Shown here: positions 27,747-36,644 of the stretch, piece after piece | How the letters are laid out: each line of letters opens with the position of its first letter | Numbering within the stretch: position 1 is the first letter of the stretch | Assembly: GCF_001708505.1 (NCBI RefSeq) | Contig: NZ_CP015992.1 | Span: forward strand, 496,001-560,000 | DNA: 64,000 nt | Source: Pseudomonas sp. TCU-HL1 | GTDB taxonomy: Bacteria > Pseudomonadota > Gammaproteobacteria > Pseudomonadales > Pseudomonadaceae | Direction of reading: 5' to 3' | Translations under genes and position numbers: made by a program | The notes under the pieces: model-generated | Seen by the model: the letters and a program-made list of their open reading frames with translations, nothing else | What the model was told of the DNA's origin: nothing | Database searches by the model: none

Positions 27747-28250
27747 GCGGACTTGCAGGGGGGGCGGACCGTACGAGGTGTGGAATCCCAGCCACACCCG
27801 AGGGCATGACAGTGGGAGACGCTACAAACGAGCCTTGTAGGCCAGCAATGGCGAGCCGCAGTAGGAGTTCTCGGAAGAAGGGTGGCGCCGATGCGCGCCG
27901 CAGTGAAGTTCTGCATCAGTCCGGGGGCATCAACTTGTCGAGGGTGTACGGCTCGCCTATGGTGACTTGGGGTCGGCGTAGGGCTAATTACTGCTGGCGA
28001 TGGTTGAGCCGCGCACGGGAAAAATCCCAGGGTACTGAGTGGTGCGTTGCTCGCCCTCCCGGTAAAGCCGGGTGTTGCTTTTTAAAGGCTTGACCTGAGT
28101 CGATTTTCAAGAAACCAGGCTCCCGATACCTCAGGGTCAATGTGGGGCGCGCACACCGCCCACGACCGGGGCGATGACATCCTCGCCCACGCATTGCCCA
28201 GGGAGCAGGAGGGGGCACAACCTCGCGCATCACGCGTCAAGGAGCACCGT
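27747..28250. other. 504-bp intergenic region without recognisable gene
   Basis: No coding pattern or match to the dispersed repeats. A short hairpin CCCGG-TAAAG-CCGGG (28058-28072) followed by TGTTGCTTTTT could be a weak + strand terminator. The AAGGAG at 28239-28244 belongs to the next gene. Confidence 0.45.
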
Positions 28251-28823
28251 ATGAGTAAGTACAAAGTTGGTTACTTGGTCGGCAGTCTCTCGAGCACCTC
28301 GATCAATCGTTTGCTGTCGAAGGCGCTGATTCGCGTGGCGCCGACGGAGCTGGAACTGGTCGAGATCCCGATCAAGGACCTGCCGCTTTACAGCCAGGAT
28401 CACGATGCCGACTTTCCTCCGGTCGCGCGCGCCTTCAAACAGGCCATCGCCGATGTTGATGCCATTCTCTTCGTGACGCCGGAATTCAATCGCTCGATTC
28501 CAGGTGGTCTGAAGAACGCGATCGATTGGGCAAGCCGTCCCTGGGGCCAGAACTCCTTCGCCCGCAAGCCTTCAGGTGTGATTGGTACGTCCCCCGGCTC
28601 GATCGGCACCGCAGTGGCTCAGAGCCAGCTGCGCGGCGTGCTGTGCTTCTGCAACGCGCCCCTGATGAATACGGTAGAGGCCTACATCCAGTTCAAGCCC
28701 GGTCTCATCACGGAGGATGGGCAGATTACCGACGAGTCGACAGCCGATTTTCTGCGCAACTACATGAACGAGCTGCATGCCTTCATCGTGCGAGTATTGA
28801 CCGTGCTGCCGCGCGTCACCTGA
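28251..28823 (+). CDS. NAD(P)H-dependent FMN reductase
   Basis: A 190-residue flavodoxin-like reductase starting at MSKYKVGYLVGSLSSTSINRLL, with AAGGAG directly upstream. Seen motifs: GSLSSTSINR (FMN phosphate loop), FVTPEFNRSIPGGLKNAIDWASRP (the family PEYN-type segment) and GTSPGSIGTAVAQSQLR. Members of the ChrR/YieF/azoreductase group reduce quinones, azo dyes or chromate. It stands alone; a 15-bp hairpin separates it from the convergent Gly/His-rich gene. Confidence 0.87.
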   Translation: MSKYKVGYLVGSLSSTSINRLLSKALIRVAPTELELVEIPIKDLPLYSQDHDADFPPVARAFKQAIADVDAILFVTPEFNRSIPGGLKNAIDWASRPWGQNSFARKPSGVIGTSPGSIGTAVAQSQLRGVLCFCNAPLMNTVEAYIQFKPGLITEDGQITDESTADFLRNYMNELHAFIVRVLTVLPRVT

Positions 28824-28883
28824 TATCTCGAACCGATATTGCCCCGGGATCGATCGCGACCGCGAGCGAGAGCATTGAGCCGA

Positions 28884-28920
28884 GCCCTCAGAACCCGGTG
28901 GACGTCCGGGTTCTGAGGGC
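28884..28920. terminator. 15-bp perfect hairpin between convergent genes
   Basis: GCCCTCAGAACCCGG (28884-28898) and its exact complement (28906-28920) with a 7-nt loop. No T run follows on either strand, so it would work as a processed or factor-assisted end, or block antisense reading. Confidence 0.55.
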
Positions 28921-28935
28921 AAGCGGAACGCCTGC

Positions 28936-29469
<534 letters not shown>

Positions 29470-29557
29470 GACAAACCTCCGCCTTTGTTTTCTTGGCTCC
29501 ACACTCCCGGCATGTCATGACGTTGAAAGCCGGCGCGTGCTGAGGGACCAAAAGTTC

Positions 29558-29583
29558 TGCGCACGAGAATCTTTTCGTGCGCA
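29558..29583. terminator. Hairpin upstream of the Gly/His-rich gene
   Basis: TGCGCACGA (29558-29566) pairs with TCGTGCGCA (29575-29583) around an 8-nt loop. On the - strand a GAACTTTTGG stretch follows, so it may end the multicopper-oxidase/SCO1 transcript. Confidence 0.5.
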
Positions 29584-29737
29584 ATGGGTGGGTATTGCAG
29601 TCAGGTTCTTTTCGGCATGGCAAACCTCTTTCTCGGTTCATCTGGAAAGCGAATTCCGCTACCGGCTGGAACTGCCGCTGCAGGACGAGAGGTCGTCTCG
29701 CAGGGGACTGCCAGACCAGGCTGTCGTAGCCATCTGC

Positions 29738-30364
29738 TCAGGCGGTGTGCACGATCGTGTGATCCAGATGGTTTAGCGTGCTGAGGATCTGCTCGGATGC
29801 GGCGAGGGCCGGGGCCATCGACCAGCGATTGAAACGGACGTTGCCGATTCGCACCATGCCGGTATGGCTGGCCTTGTTGTCGTCGATCAGCGGATCGGGA
29901 TCGTAGAAACCCAGCCCGTAACGCAGCCGTTCCATATCGGTGGGGTCGCCGGTGAGGAACAGCCAGCCCGGCTTGATCCGGTACTGCTCGGCGTACGCCT
30001 TGAGCAGCCGTGGGGTATCCAGTTCCGGCTGCAGAGTCAGCGAATAGAGGAAGACATCGCGCCCAGCCCGTTCGCCGAGCAGCTTCTGCACGCCCAGCAG
30101 GTTGGCGGTGATGGTCGGACAGCGGTCGCCGCAGGCGGTGTACATCATGTTGATCAGCACGACCCGATCCCGGAGCAGGTCGTCATAGAACTTCACCGCC
30201 CTGCCTTCGTGGGTATAGAGCGTCACGTTCGGCAACGGAGTTGCGTGGGGGCCGTCGCTACGGGTGCTCAGCGAGGATTGCCCGGCAAGGTTGCCGGCGT
30301 GCCAGGCGGCGAGTCCGAGTGCAGCGGTGCCCAAGCCAGTCAGGAGATTTCTGCGAGTGCTCAT
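29738..30364 (-). CDS. SCO1/SenC-family copper chaperone-like protein
   Basis: A 208-residue thioredoxin-fold protein. The N-terminus STRRNLLTGLGTAALG looks like a Tat-type or anchored signal. Copper site: VVLINMMYTACGDRCPTI gives CxxxC and SHTGMVRIGN gives the distal His. Also FLYSLTLQPELDTPRLLKAYAEQY. SCO proteins deliver copper to, or reduce, cuproenzymes. It follows the multicopper oxidase by 36 nt on the same strand, so its client is probably that oxidase and not cytochrome oxidase. Confidence 0.85.
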   Translation of the reverse strand: MSTRRNLLTGLGTAALGLAAWHAGNLAGQSSLSTRSDGPHATPLPNVTLYTHEGRAVKFYDDLLRDRVVLINMMYTACGDRCPTITANLLGVQKLLGERAGRDVFLYSLTLQPELDTPRLLKAYAEQYRIKPGWLFLTGDPTDMERLRYGLGFYDPDPLIDDNKASHTGMVRIGNVRFNRWSMAPALAASEQILSTLNHLDHTIVHTA

Positions 30365-30400
30365 TGGTACGTCTCCGTAATCATGGATAAGGGGGCTTGC

Positions 30401-32239
30401 TCAACTGCTGCCTTCGCTTGTGCTGCTGCCACCGCTGTCGTCATCGGCTTCGATGTCCCAACGCACCATCATCATGTGGTCTTCGTGGATCATGTTGTGG
30501 CAGTGCATGACGTACTTGCCGGCGAAGTCGCGAAAGCGCAGGAAGATGCGCGTCGACGAGTTTTCCCCGAGGACGAAGACATCCTTGCGCCCTCGCTCAT
30601 GGGCAGGTATCGGCACGCTCTTGCCATCGACGACCTTGCTGAGCACGCGCCCCTCTTCGAAGTGGATATGCACCGGGTGATGCCAGCCACCGCTCGGGCT
30701 GACCAGCTCCCAGATCTCGCAGCTGCCCTGGCGGATTTGCGCACTGACTTTCTGGACGTTGAAGATCTGGTCATTGACTGTCCACAGGCCACCTTTGCGA
30801 CCGAAAACCCAGCTTCGGACCCTGGCGTTCTTCAGTTCGTCGGCGGTGATGGGCCGCAGTTCGCGCAGCTTGGGCGGTATCCGGCTGTTGTCGGGGGCGG
30901 TGCGGTTGACCACCAGCTTGAGGATGGGCGTGCCCGGCGCGCGGATGTCCTTCGGACCGCGGGTGCTGTCCTGGCGCAGGCGGTTGACCAGGTACAACTC
31001 GGTGCCCAGCGGATACTTGGAGAAGTCGACAATGATGTCGCCGCGCTCGGCCACCCCCAACTCCACCTTGGTCTGGTTGTACAGCGGCGCTGGCAGCAGG
31101 TTGCCGTCATTGGCGATGTAGGTGAACGGCTGCACGCGGTTGTTCGCGCCAACCAGGTAGAGTGCATAGAAACGACTGGGGCCGCTGTTGAGCAGACGCA
31201 GACGGTACTTGCGTGCGGCGACGTTGAGCACGGGCTCGATTTTGCCATTGACCAGAGTCTTGTCGCCGAGGGTGCCTTCGGGGTTGAGCTGGTCGAAGTA
31301 GAGCATGCCGTTGAGGTCGAAACGGCGATCGCAGATGTTCAGCGGATAGTCATAGGCACCGCTGGGCAGGTGCAGCGCGTTGGGGTTGGGATCGTTTTCA
31401 TCGCCTGAATCCAACTCGTCATACAACAAGTAGAACCCTGCCAGGCCGCGATACACATTGGCGGCGGTGAAATCCAGGCAATGGTCATGGAAGAACAACG
31501 TGCCCAGGGCTTCGCGGGGGTCGCCGCGGCCGTTGCCGAGCTCGTCATAGCCTGCGCAGATGTTGGGATAGAAATGGTCCTTGTAGCTGCCCGGGGCTGA
31601 GAGTGTCGGGCCGGCCTTGTCGGCGCGGTAGTAGTCGCCGGGGAAGCCATCGCTCTCGGACGGCGCATGCAGGTTGTGCAGGTGGGTGGAGATTTCCGGG
31701 GTGCCGAAGCCCTGGTGATCCAGCGGCAGATCGTTGTGCATGCGCAGCATTATGGGGCTGCCGTAGCGGGCCACGATCATCGGACAGAACAGCTCCGGCG
31801 CCGGCACGTTGGGCTGGTAGCTCCACACCGGCTGGGCGGGCAGGGCGGGGTTGAACACCCAGCTGCGCTGCACCGCATGCAGCTCGTACATGGTCGGCTC
31901 GCGGGGGCAGAGTTCGTCATAGCGCTGATGGTCGTCGCGGCCACATTCACCGTGCTCCAGGTCCGCTGCCACCAAGTGGTCGGGGAGTAGCGCGCTGACC
32001 GGCTGGAGCGGGACGATGGCATCCGGCAACTGCTCGACCCAGGGAATGGTCAGGGGGCTGGGTGGGACCACCGGCGCGCCAACGTCATCGTCAGCGCCTT
32101 TGGCGAGGGCCGCGCCCTGTTTCAGCAGCACGGGCGTGGCGACAGCCGCGGCGCTCAGTTTTAGAAAGGTGCGTCTGCTCGGGAGATCATCGGCAGTCGC
32201 AGGCGGGGTATCGGGGGATTTACGGTCACTGGTTTTCAT
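30401..32239 (-). CDS. Tat-exported multicopper oxidase
   Basis: A 612-residue cupredoxin oxidase. The Tat signal shows SRRTFLKLSAAAVATPVLL. Copper-ligand motifs in order: STHLHNLHAP, LFFHDHCLDF, GWHHPVHIHFEEG and VMHCHNMIHEDHMMM, that is all four clusters needed for the T1 and T2/T3 centres, with a Met axial candidate at the end. Related enzymes (CotA, bilirubin oxidase, CumA types) oxidise phenols, bilirubin or Mn(II) using O2. Paired with SCO1-like protein downstream. Substrate not deducible. Confidence 0.88.
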   Translation of the reverse strand: MKTSDRKSPDTPPATADDLPSRRTFLKLSAAAVATPVLLKQGAALAKGADDDVGAPVVPPSPLTIPWVEQLPDAIVPLQPVSALLPDHLVAADLEHGECGRDDHQRYDELCPREPTMYELHAVQRSWVFNPALPAQPVWSYQPNVPAPELFCPMIVARYGSPIMLRMHNDLPLDHQGFGTPEISTHLHNLHAPSESDGFPGDYYRADKAGPTLSAPGSYKDHFYPNICAGYDELGNGRGDPREALGTLFFHDHCLDFTAANVYRGLAGFYLLYDELDSGDENDPNPNALHLPSGAYDYPLNICDRRFDLNGMLYFDQLNPEGTLGDKTLVNGKIEPVLNVAARKYRLRLLNSGPSRFYALYLVGANNRVQPFTYIANDGNLLPAPLYNQTKVELGVAERGDIIVDFSKYPLGTELYLVNRLRQDSTRGPKDIRAPGTPILKLVVNRTAPDNSRIPPKLRELRPITADELKNARVRSWVFGRKGGLWTVNDQIFNVQKVSAQIRQGSCEIWELVSPSGGWHHPVHIHFEEGRVLSKVVDGKSVPIPAHERGRKDVFVLGENSSTRIFLRFRDFAGKYVMHCHNMIHEDHMMMVRWDIEADDDSGGSSTSEGSS

Positions 32240-32758
32240 CGTCCATCTCCGGCTGCTCGTCAGGCGTGGTTCAAGGCAAGACCTTGGCGAGCGGGGGACC
32301 GTGAAGGGCAGGGGCGAGGCGGGTTGCTGCGAATAGCCTGGCTACCCGGTGATGCACTGCACTGCTGTCCATGCTGGGTCACCTCTTGTTGCAGAGCGGA
32401 CCGCGACACACAGAGTTGCTGGCAGGCCCACTGCAGTTGGTCAGGGCAAGTGCCATGCCATTAGCCGAAACCGACCCATCAGTGTCCACGCAGCCATCGG
32501 CGTGCGCGGCTTTGCGCTCCGTTGCGGAGAACAGGGGCGGTGGCAGATGGGGTAGGGGATGTCCCCAGGTCTGGGGTCGAATGGGTGATGGAGCGCAGGG
32601 TTGGGGGTATCCGTTGGGGGCTTCACCCCCGCGACACTGGCCAGGCCCCTCCCCCGGCGGAGGGCGCGGTCGCCCGCCGCCTTTACTTCTTCTGAATCTG
32701 TGCCTCACTGCTGTTACGCGTTGTCTTCGAAGCTCGCCCTCACTCAGGAGAACCTCCC
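32240..32758. other. 519-bp intergenic region upstream of divergent oxidase and DoxX genes
   Basis: No credible coding frame. A GC-rich partial inverted repeat (CCCCTCCCCCGGCGGAGGG) lies near 32647. The CAGGAG at 32745-32750 is the ribosome site of the DoxX gene. I found no copper-box-like dyad by eye. Confidence 0.4.
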
Positions 32759-33187
32759 GTGTCTGCGCTTATCAACCAGCTGAATACGCTCTGGGCCCCG
32801 CGACTGCTGAGCGTGCTGCGGATCGTCGCCGCCTTCCTGTTCCTCCAGCATGGTACGGCCAAGTTGTTCGGCTTCCCGCATGTCGCCTATTTCGATGAGT
32901 TGAGTCTGTTTTCCCTGATTGGCTTCGCCGGGGTGCTCGAGGTGGTGGGCGGCCTGCTGCTGCTGTTCGGCCTGCTTACTCGACTCACCGCCTTTATCCT
33001 GTCCGGTGAAATGGCCTTTGCCTACTTCATGGGGCATGCCCCCGATGGCTGGATCCCACTGCTGAATGGGGGCGAGCCGGCCATTCTGTTCTGCTTCATT
33101 TTTCTCTATCTGGTTGCGGCCGGGGGCGGCGCCTGGAGCCTCGATCGGCGGTTATGCCGTGGCAAACCGGGTTGCGATTGGGCCTAG
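32759..33187 (+). CDS. DoxX-family membrane protein
   Basis: A 142-residue protein with four hydrophobic helices, GTG start and CAGGAG 8 nt upstream. Signature: LLSVLRIVAAFLFLQHGTAKLFGFP and SLIGFAGVLEVVGGLLLLFGLLTRLTAFILSGEMAFAYF. DoxX proteins are small membrane partners in redox or thiol-stress systems. It is divergent from the oxidase; a cytochrome P460 fragment lies behind it. Confidence 0.87.
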   Translation: MSALINQLNTLWAPRLLSVLRIVAAFLFLQHGTAKLFGFPHVAYFDELSLFSLIGFAGVLEVVGGLLLLFGLLTRLTAFILSGEMAFAYFMGHAPDGWIPLLNGGEPAILFCFIFLYLVAAGGGAWSLDRRLCRGKPGCDWA

Positions 33188-33261
33188 CGCGGTCTTGCCG
33201 AAGGGGCCTGCCCGGCTGACCTTCGGCGTCGCACTCCGGGCCGCGCCAATGCGATACCGGC

Positions 33262-33522
33262 TCAATCCCGCACGCGGCTGAACACGTAGTCGTGGTTCTT
33301 CTCGGCGGTGTGGCAGGCATAACAGGCCGTGGCGGTATCGCTACCGACCACGCGCTGGGCCGGGTCACCGCCGCCAAAGCCTTCAAAGCCCCAACCGCCG
33401 GTCGCAGCGAATTGCCGGGCATCCTTATGCATCACGCCTACGACCTTGCGCGAGCCCTCGGGCACGGCATGGTCGGCCCGCTGCGCCTCATTCTGCACAG
33501 CGCGCCGCAGCTTCCTCCGCAC
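33262..33522 (-). pseudogene. Cytochrome P460-like C-terminal fragment
   Basis: Only about 60-86 residues are left: RKVVGVMHKDARQFAATGGWGFEGF, then ACYACHTAEKNHDYVFSRVRD with the CxxCH haem site of cytochrome P460. P460 proteins usually have about 160-190 residues with a signal peptide; here the N-terminal half and signal are missing and the 130 bases upstream show no matching frame. It is probably a truncated remnant, convergent with DoxX. Confidence 0.65.
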
Positions 33523-33824
33523 CTCTGACTCGAAACGTCAACAGTCCCTAGCCGCTCCACCATAGACAGCCGAAACCAGGCATGGCGGTACGACATCGTC
33601 CCCTGCGGGAGGTTGCTGCGAGGTGGGCGTACGACAGGCTCATGTATTACCAGGCGTAATAGTCATGAGCGACCTTTCTATTTATAGGTAATTTCAAACC
33701 GAGAGTAACATCCGCTCCATGCACTGAGGGGCGTCGAGTAGCGCTGTTTGCGAGTCCTTGCTTCGGCTTCGCCGATTAGCGATCGCCGCTCCTATCCAAG
33801 AGAACAAGTATTAGAGGAGCCCGC
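33523..33824. other. Promoter-bearing gap before kynureninase
   Basis: No gene seen. It holds the TATT-N9-AATA dyad at 33645-33661 and an AT-rich stretch after it. GAGGAG ends 6 nt before the kynU ATG. Confidence 0.5.
33645..33661. promoter_or_regulatory. 17-bp TATT-N9-AATA dyad, candidate LysR operator
   Basis: TATTACCAGGCGTAATA has perfect 6-bp arms (TATTAC/GTAATA) and contains the T-N11-A core of LTTR sites. The same TATT-N9-AATA frame is found at 51307-51323 before the nba operon. Confidence 0.55.
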
Positions 33825-35069
33825 ATGTCCTTGTCCTTCCCGCTCAACCGCGAGCATTTCGAACGTCTCGATCGTGATGACCCCCTTTGCGACTCGCGCG
33901 CCCTATTCGATCTTCCATCTGGTGAGATCTATCTCGATGGCAACTCCCTGGGCGCCATGCCCGCTCATGTGCCAGCGCGCCTTGAGCGAGTTCTGAAGCA
34001 GGAGTGGGCCCATGGTCTGATCCGCTCCTGGAACGACGCGGACTGGTATCCGGCACCGCAACGCACCGGCGGCAAGATTGCGCGCCTGATTGGTGCGGGT
34101 GCCGAAGAAGTGATCGTCGCCGACTCCACGTCCATCAACCTGTTCAAGGTGCTGGTAGCCGCCACCCGGATGCGTCCCGGGCGGAAGGTGATCCTGGGCG
34201 AGAACGGCAACTTCCCGACTGACGTCTACGTTGCCTCCGGCGTGGCTGAGCTCACTGGTTGCGAACTGCGCTGCGTCGAGCCGGAGCAGGTGCTCGAGGC
34301 CCTGACCGAAGACGTTGCGATCCTTTCCCTGACCCATGTGAACTACAAGTCCGGCCGGCGCTACGACATGGCCGCCATTACGGCCCGTGCCCACGAAGTG
34401 GGCGCCCTGGTGGTCTGGGATCTGTGCCACTCCGCTGGCGCGATGCCGATCGACCTGAATGGATCGCAGGCCGACTTCGCCGTCGGCTGTGGCTACAAGT
34501 ACCTGAACGGCGGTCCCGGCGCCCCGGCCTTCGTCTATGTCGCCGAACGTCATATCCCCCATGTCCGTCAGCCACTGACCGGCTGGCATGGGCATGCCCG
34601 GCCCTTCGCTTTCAGCCACGACTACGAGGCGCATCCGACCATCGATCGCATGTTGGTGGGCACCGCGCCGCAGCTGGGCGTGCTGGCACTGGAAGCGGCG
34701 CTGGAGGTGTTCGATGGCGTCGACATGCAGGTGCTGCGCAAGAAGAGCGTCGCGCTGTGCGACCTGTTCATCCAGCTCTGCGATGAGCGGTTGGCGGGGC
34801 TGGGCGTGGAGCTGCGCTCGCCGCGCGATGCCGAGCAGCGGGGTAGCCAGGTGTCGCTGGCCCATGCCGATGCCTATCCGGTGATGCAGGCCCTGATTGC
34901 CCGTGGGGTGATCGGCGACTTCCGCGCGCCAGACATCCTGCGCTTCGGCTTCGCGCCGCTCTACAACCGCTATGTGGACATCTGGGACAGCGTCCAGGCG
35001 CTGCGCGAGGTCCTCGAAAGCGGCGAATGGAATCGCCCGGAATTCATCGCCAGGAAGTCGGTGACCTGA
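33825..35069 (+). CDS. kynU: Kynureninase
   Basis: A 414-residue PLP enzyme that splits kynurenine to anthranilate plus alanine, or 3-hydroxykynurenine to 3-hydroxyanthranilate plus alanine. Motifs: FDLPSGEIYLDGNSLGAMP, DSTSINLFKVLVAA, LSLTHVNYKSGRRYDM, VVWDLCHSAGAMPIDL and the PLP lysine in GCGYKYLNGGPGAPAF; the C-terminal FRAPDILRFGFAPLYNRY binds the carboxylate. It leads a + strand run of uptake genes and faces the 3-hydroxyanthranilate operon, which suggests 3-hydroxykynurenine is the relevant substrate. Tryptophan dioxygenase and kynurenine monooxygenase genes are not in the window. Confidence 0.95.
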   Translation: MSLSFPLNREHFERLDRDDPLCDSRALFDLPSGEIYLDGNSLGAMPAHVPARLERVLKQEWAHGLIRSWNDADWYPAPQRTGGKIARLIGAGAEEVIVADSTSINLFKVLVAATRMRPGRKVILGENGNFPTDVYVASGVAELTGCELRCVEPEQVLEALTEDVAILSLTHVNYKSGRRYDMAAITARAHEVGALVVWDLCHSAGAMPIDLNGSQADFAVGCGYKYLNGGPGAPAFVYVAERHIPHVRQPLTGWHGHARPFAFSHDYEAHPTIDRMLVGTAPQLGVLALEAALEVFDGVDMQVLRKKSVALCDLFIQLCDERLAGLGVELRSPRDAEQRGSQVSLAHADAYPVMQALIARGVIGDFRAPDILRFGFAPLYNRYVDIWDSVQALREVLESGEWNRPEFIARKSVT

Positions 35070-35100
35070 TCCCTCCCTTTCAAGACCGGAGCAATCGAGC

Positions 35101-36516
35101 ATGACAAAAACAACAAGCTCTTTCGACAACTTGGTCCAGCGCGAGCAGGGCCTGAAACAGAGTCTGAGCAGTGGCCAACTGTCCATGATTGCCATCGGTG
35201 GCGCCATCGGCACAGGGCTGTTCCTGGGCAGTGGCTTCGCCATCGGCTTCGCTGGGCCCAGCGTGCTGGTCAGTTACGCGATCGGCGCGGTGATCGCGCT
35301 ACTGCTGATGGGCTGCCTGGCGGAAATGACAGTCCGCCATCCGACCTCGGGCTCCTTCGGCTCCTTCGCGGAGTTCTACGTGGCACCCTGGTTCGGTTTC
35401 CTGATCCGCTATGCGTACTGGGCGTCGATCGTCTTCGCAGTGGGCACCGAGATCACGGCGGCCGCCATGTACATGAAGTACTGGTTCCCGGATGTGCCGG
35501 GCGGCTACTGGATGGTGACCTTCTCCACGGCGCTGGTGCTGGCCAACGTCCTCAGCGTCAAGGTCTTCGGTGCCATCGAGTACGTATTCTCGTTGCTCAA
35601 GCTGTGTGCCATCGTCGCCTTCATCCTGCTGGGCGCCTGGGTGGTCTATGGAGCGCCGGCGGACTCCAGTATCGGTTTTACCAACTACACCAACGATCGC
35701 GGTTTCTTCCCCAATGGCTACTGGGGTACCTGGGTGGCCGTCATCGTGGCGTTCTTCAGCTATCTCAGCATCGAGATGATCGCGGTGGCGGCGGGCGAGG
35801 CGCGTGACCCTAAGCGTGCGGTCACCCGTGCCTTCCGTATCACCGTGGTGCGTCTGGTGGTGTTTTACCTGCTGACCCTCGCGCTGGTCCTGGCGATCCT
35901 GCCCTGGGGACAGAACAACGGTGGCCAAAGCCCCTTCGTCACGGTTATGAACGCGACCGGTGTCCCGTACGCGGGGGCGGTATTCAATGCGGTGATCCTG
36001 ATCGCGGCTCTGTCGGCGATGAACAGCCAGCTCTATATCACCTCGCGGCTGATGTTCAGTCTGGCCCGTGCCGGACAGGCACCTGAGCTGTTCGGCCGGG
36101 TGAGCACCAGGGGGGTTCCGCTGCCGGCCCTGCTGCTCTCGTCCTTGGGCATCGGCCTGGGTACCCTGCTGTACATCGTGTATCCGGAAAAGGCCTTCAC
36201 ACTGATGATGTCCATCGCCATGTTCGGCGCGATGTTCACCTGGGCCGGAATCTTCCTCACCCACCTGTTCTTCCGCCGTCGTCAGGACAGCGAATCCCTG
36301 GAGTTCCGTCTCTGGGGCTATCCCTGGACCAGCCTGGCCGGCCTGTTGCTGATGCTGGCGGTGATGCTGACCACGCTGTTCACCGAGGAGTTCGCCCTGA
36401 CCCTCGTCTGTGGTGTGCCGTTCCTGCTGCTGATGGGGCTGATCTACATCTTGCGCTTGCGCAAGTCTCGGCCCGTCGAAGGTGAGGCGCCCAAGCCTCT
36501 GCCGATCCGGCACTGA
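35101..36516 (+). CDS. Amino-acid permease of the APC superfamily
   Basis: A 471-residue inner-membrane carrier with twelve hydrophobic helices. The AAT-family start LKQSLSSGQLSMIAIGGAIGTGLFLGSG and the FFSYLSIEMIAVAAGEARDPKRAVTRAF segment are diagnostic. It lies 31 nt after kynU, so kynurenine, tryptophan or a related aromatic amino acid is the likely cargo (inference). A GC-rich palindrome near 36570 follows it. Confidence 0.9.
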   Translation: MTKTTSSFDNLVQREQGLKQSLSSGQLSMIAIGGAIGTGLFLGSGFAIGFAGPSVLVSYAIGAVIALLLMGCLAEMTVRHPTSGSFGSFAEFYVAPWFGFLIRYAYWASIVFAVGTEITAAAMYMKYWFPDVPGGYWMVTFSTALVLANVLSVKVFGAIEYVFSLLKLCAIVAFILLGAWVVYGAPADSSIGFTNYTNDRGFFPNGYWGTWVAVIVAFFSYLSIEMIAVAAGEARDPKRAVTRAFRITVVRLVVFYLLTLALVLAILPWGQNNGGQSPFVTVMNATGVPYAGAVFNAVILIAALSAMNSQLYITSRLMFSLARAGQAPELFGRVSTRGVPLPALLLSSLGIGLGTLLYIVYPEKAFTLMMSIAMFGAMFTWAGIFLTHLFFRRRQDSESLEFRLWGYPWTSLAGLLLMLAVMLTTLFTEEFALTLVCGVPFLLLMGLIYILRLRKSRPVEGEAPKPLPIRH

Positions 36517-36644
36517 GTCCAGCCCGGCCTGATCCGGAGATCGGGCCGCCCACTCCCTGAGCGATCAATTCCCGGGCGCCTTGCCGCCCGGGACGGGAGA
36601 GGCTTGCCCTCTCATTCCTTCCATCCAGATGTACGAGGAGTGCC

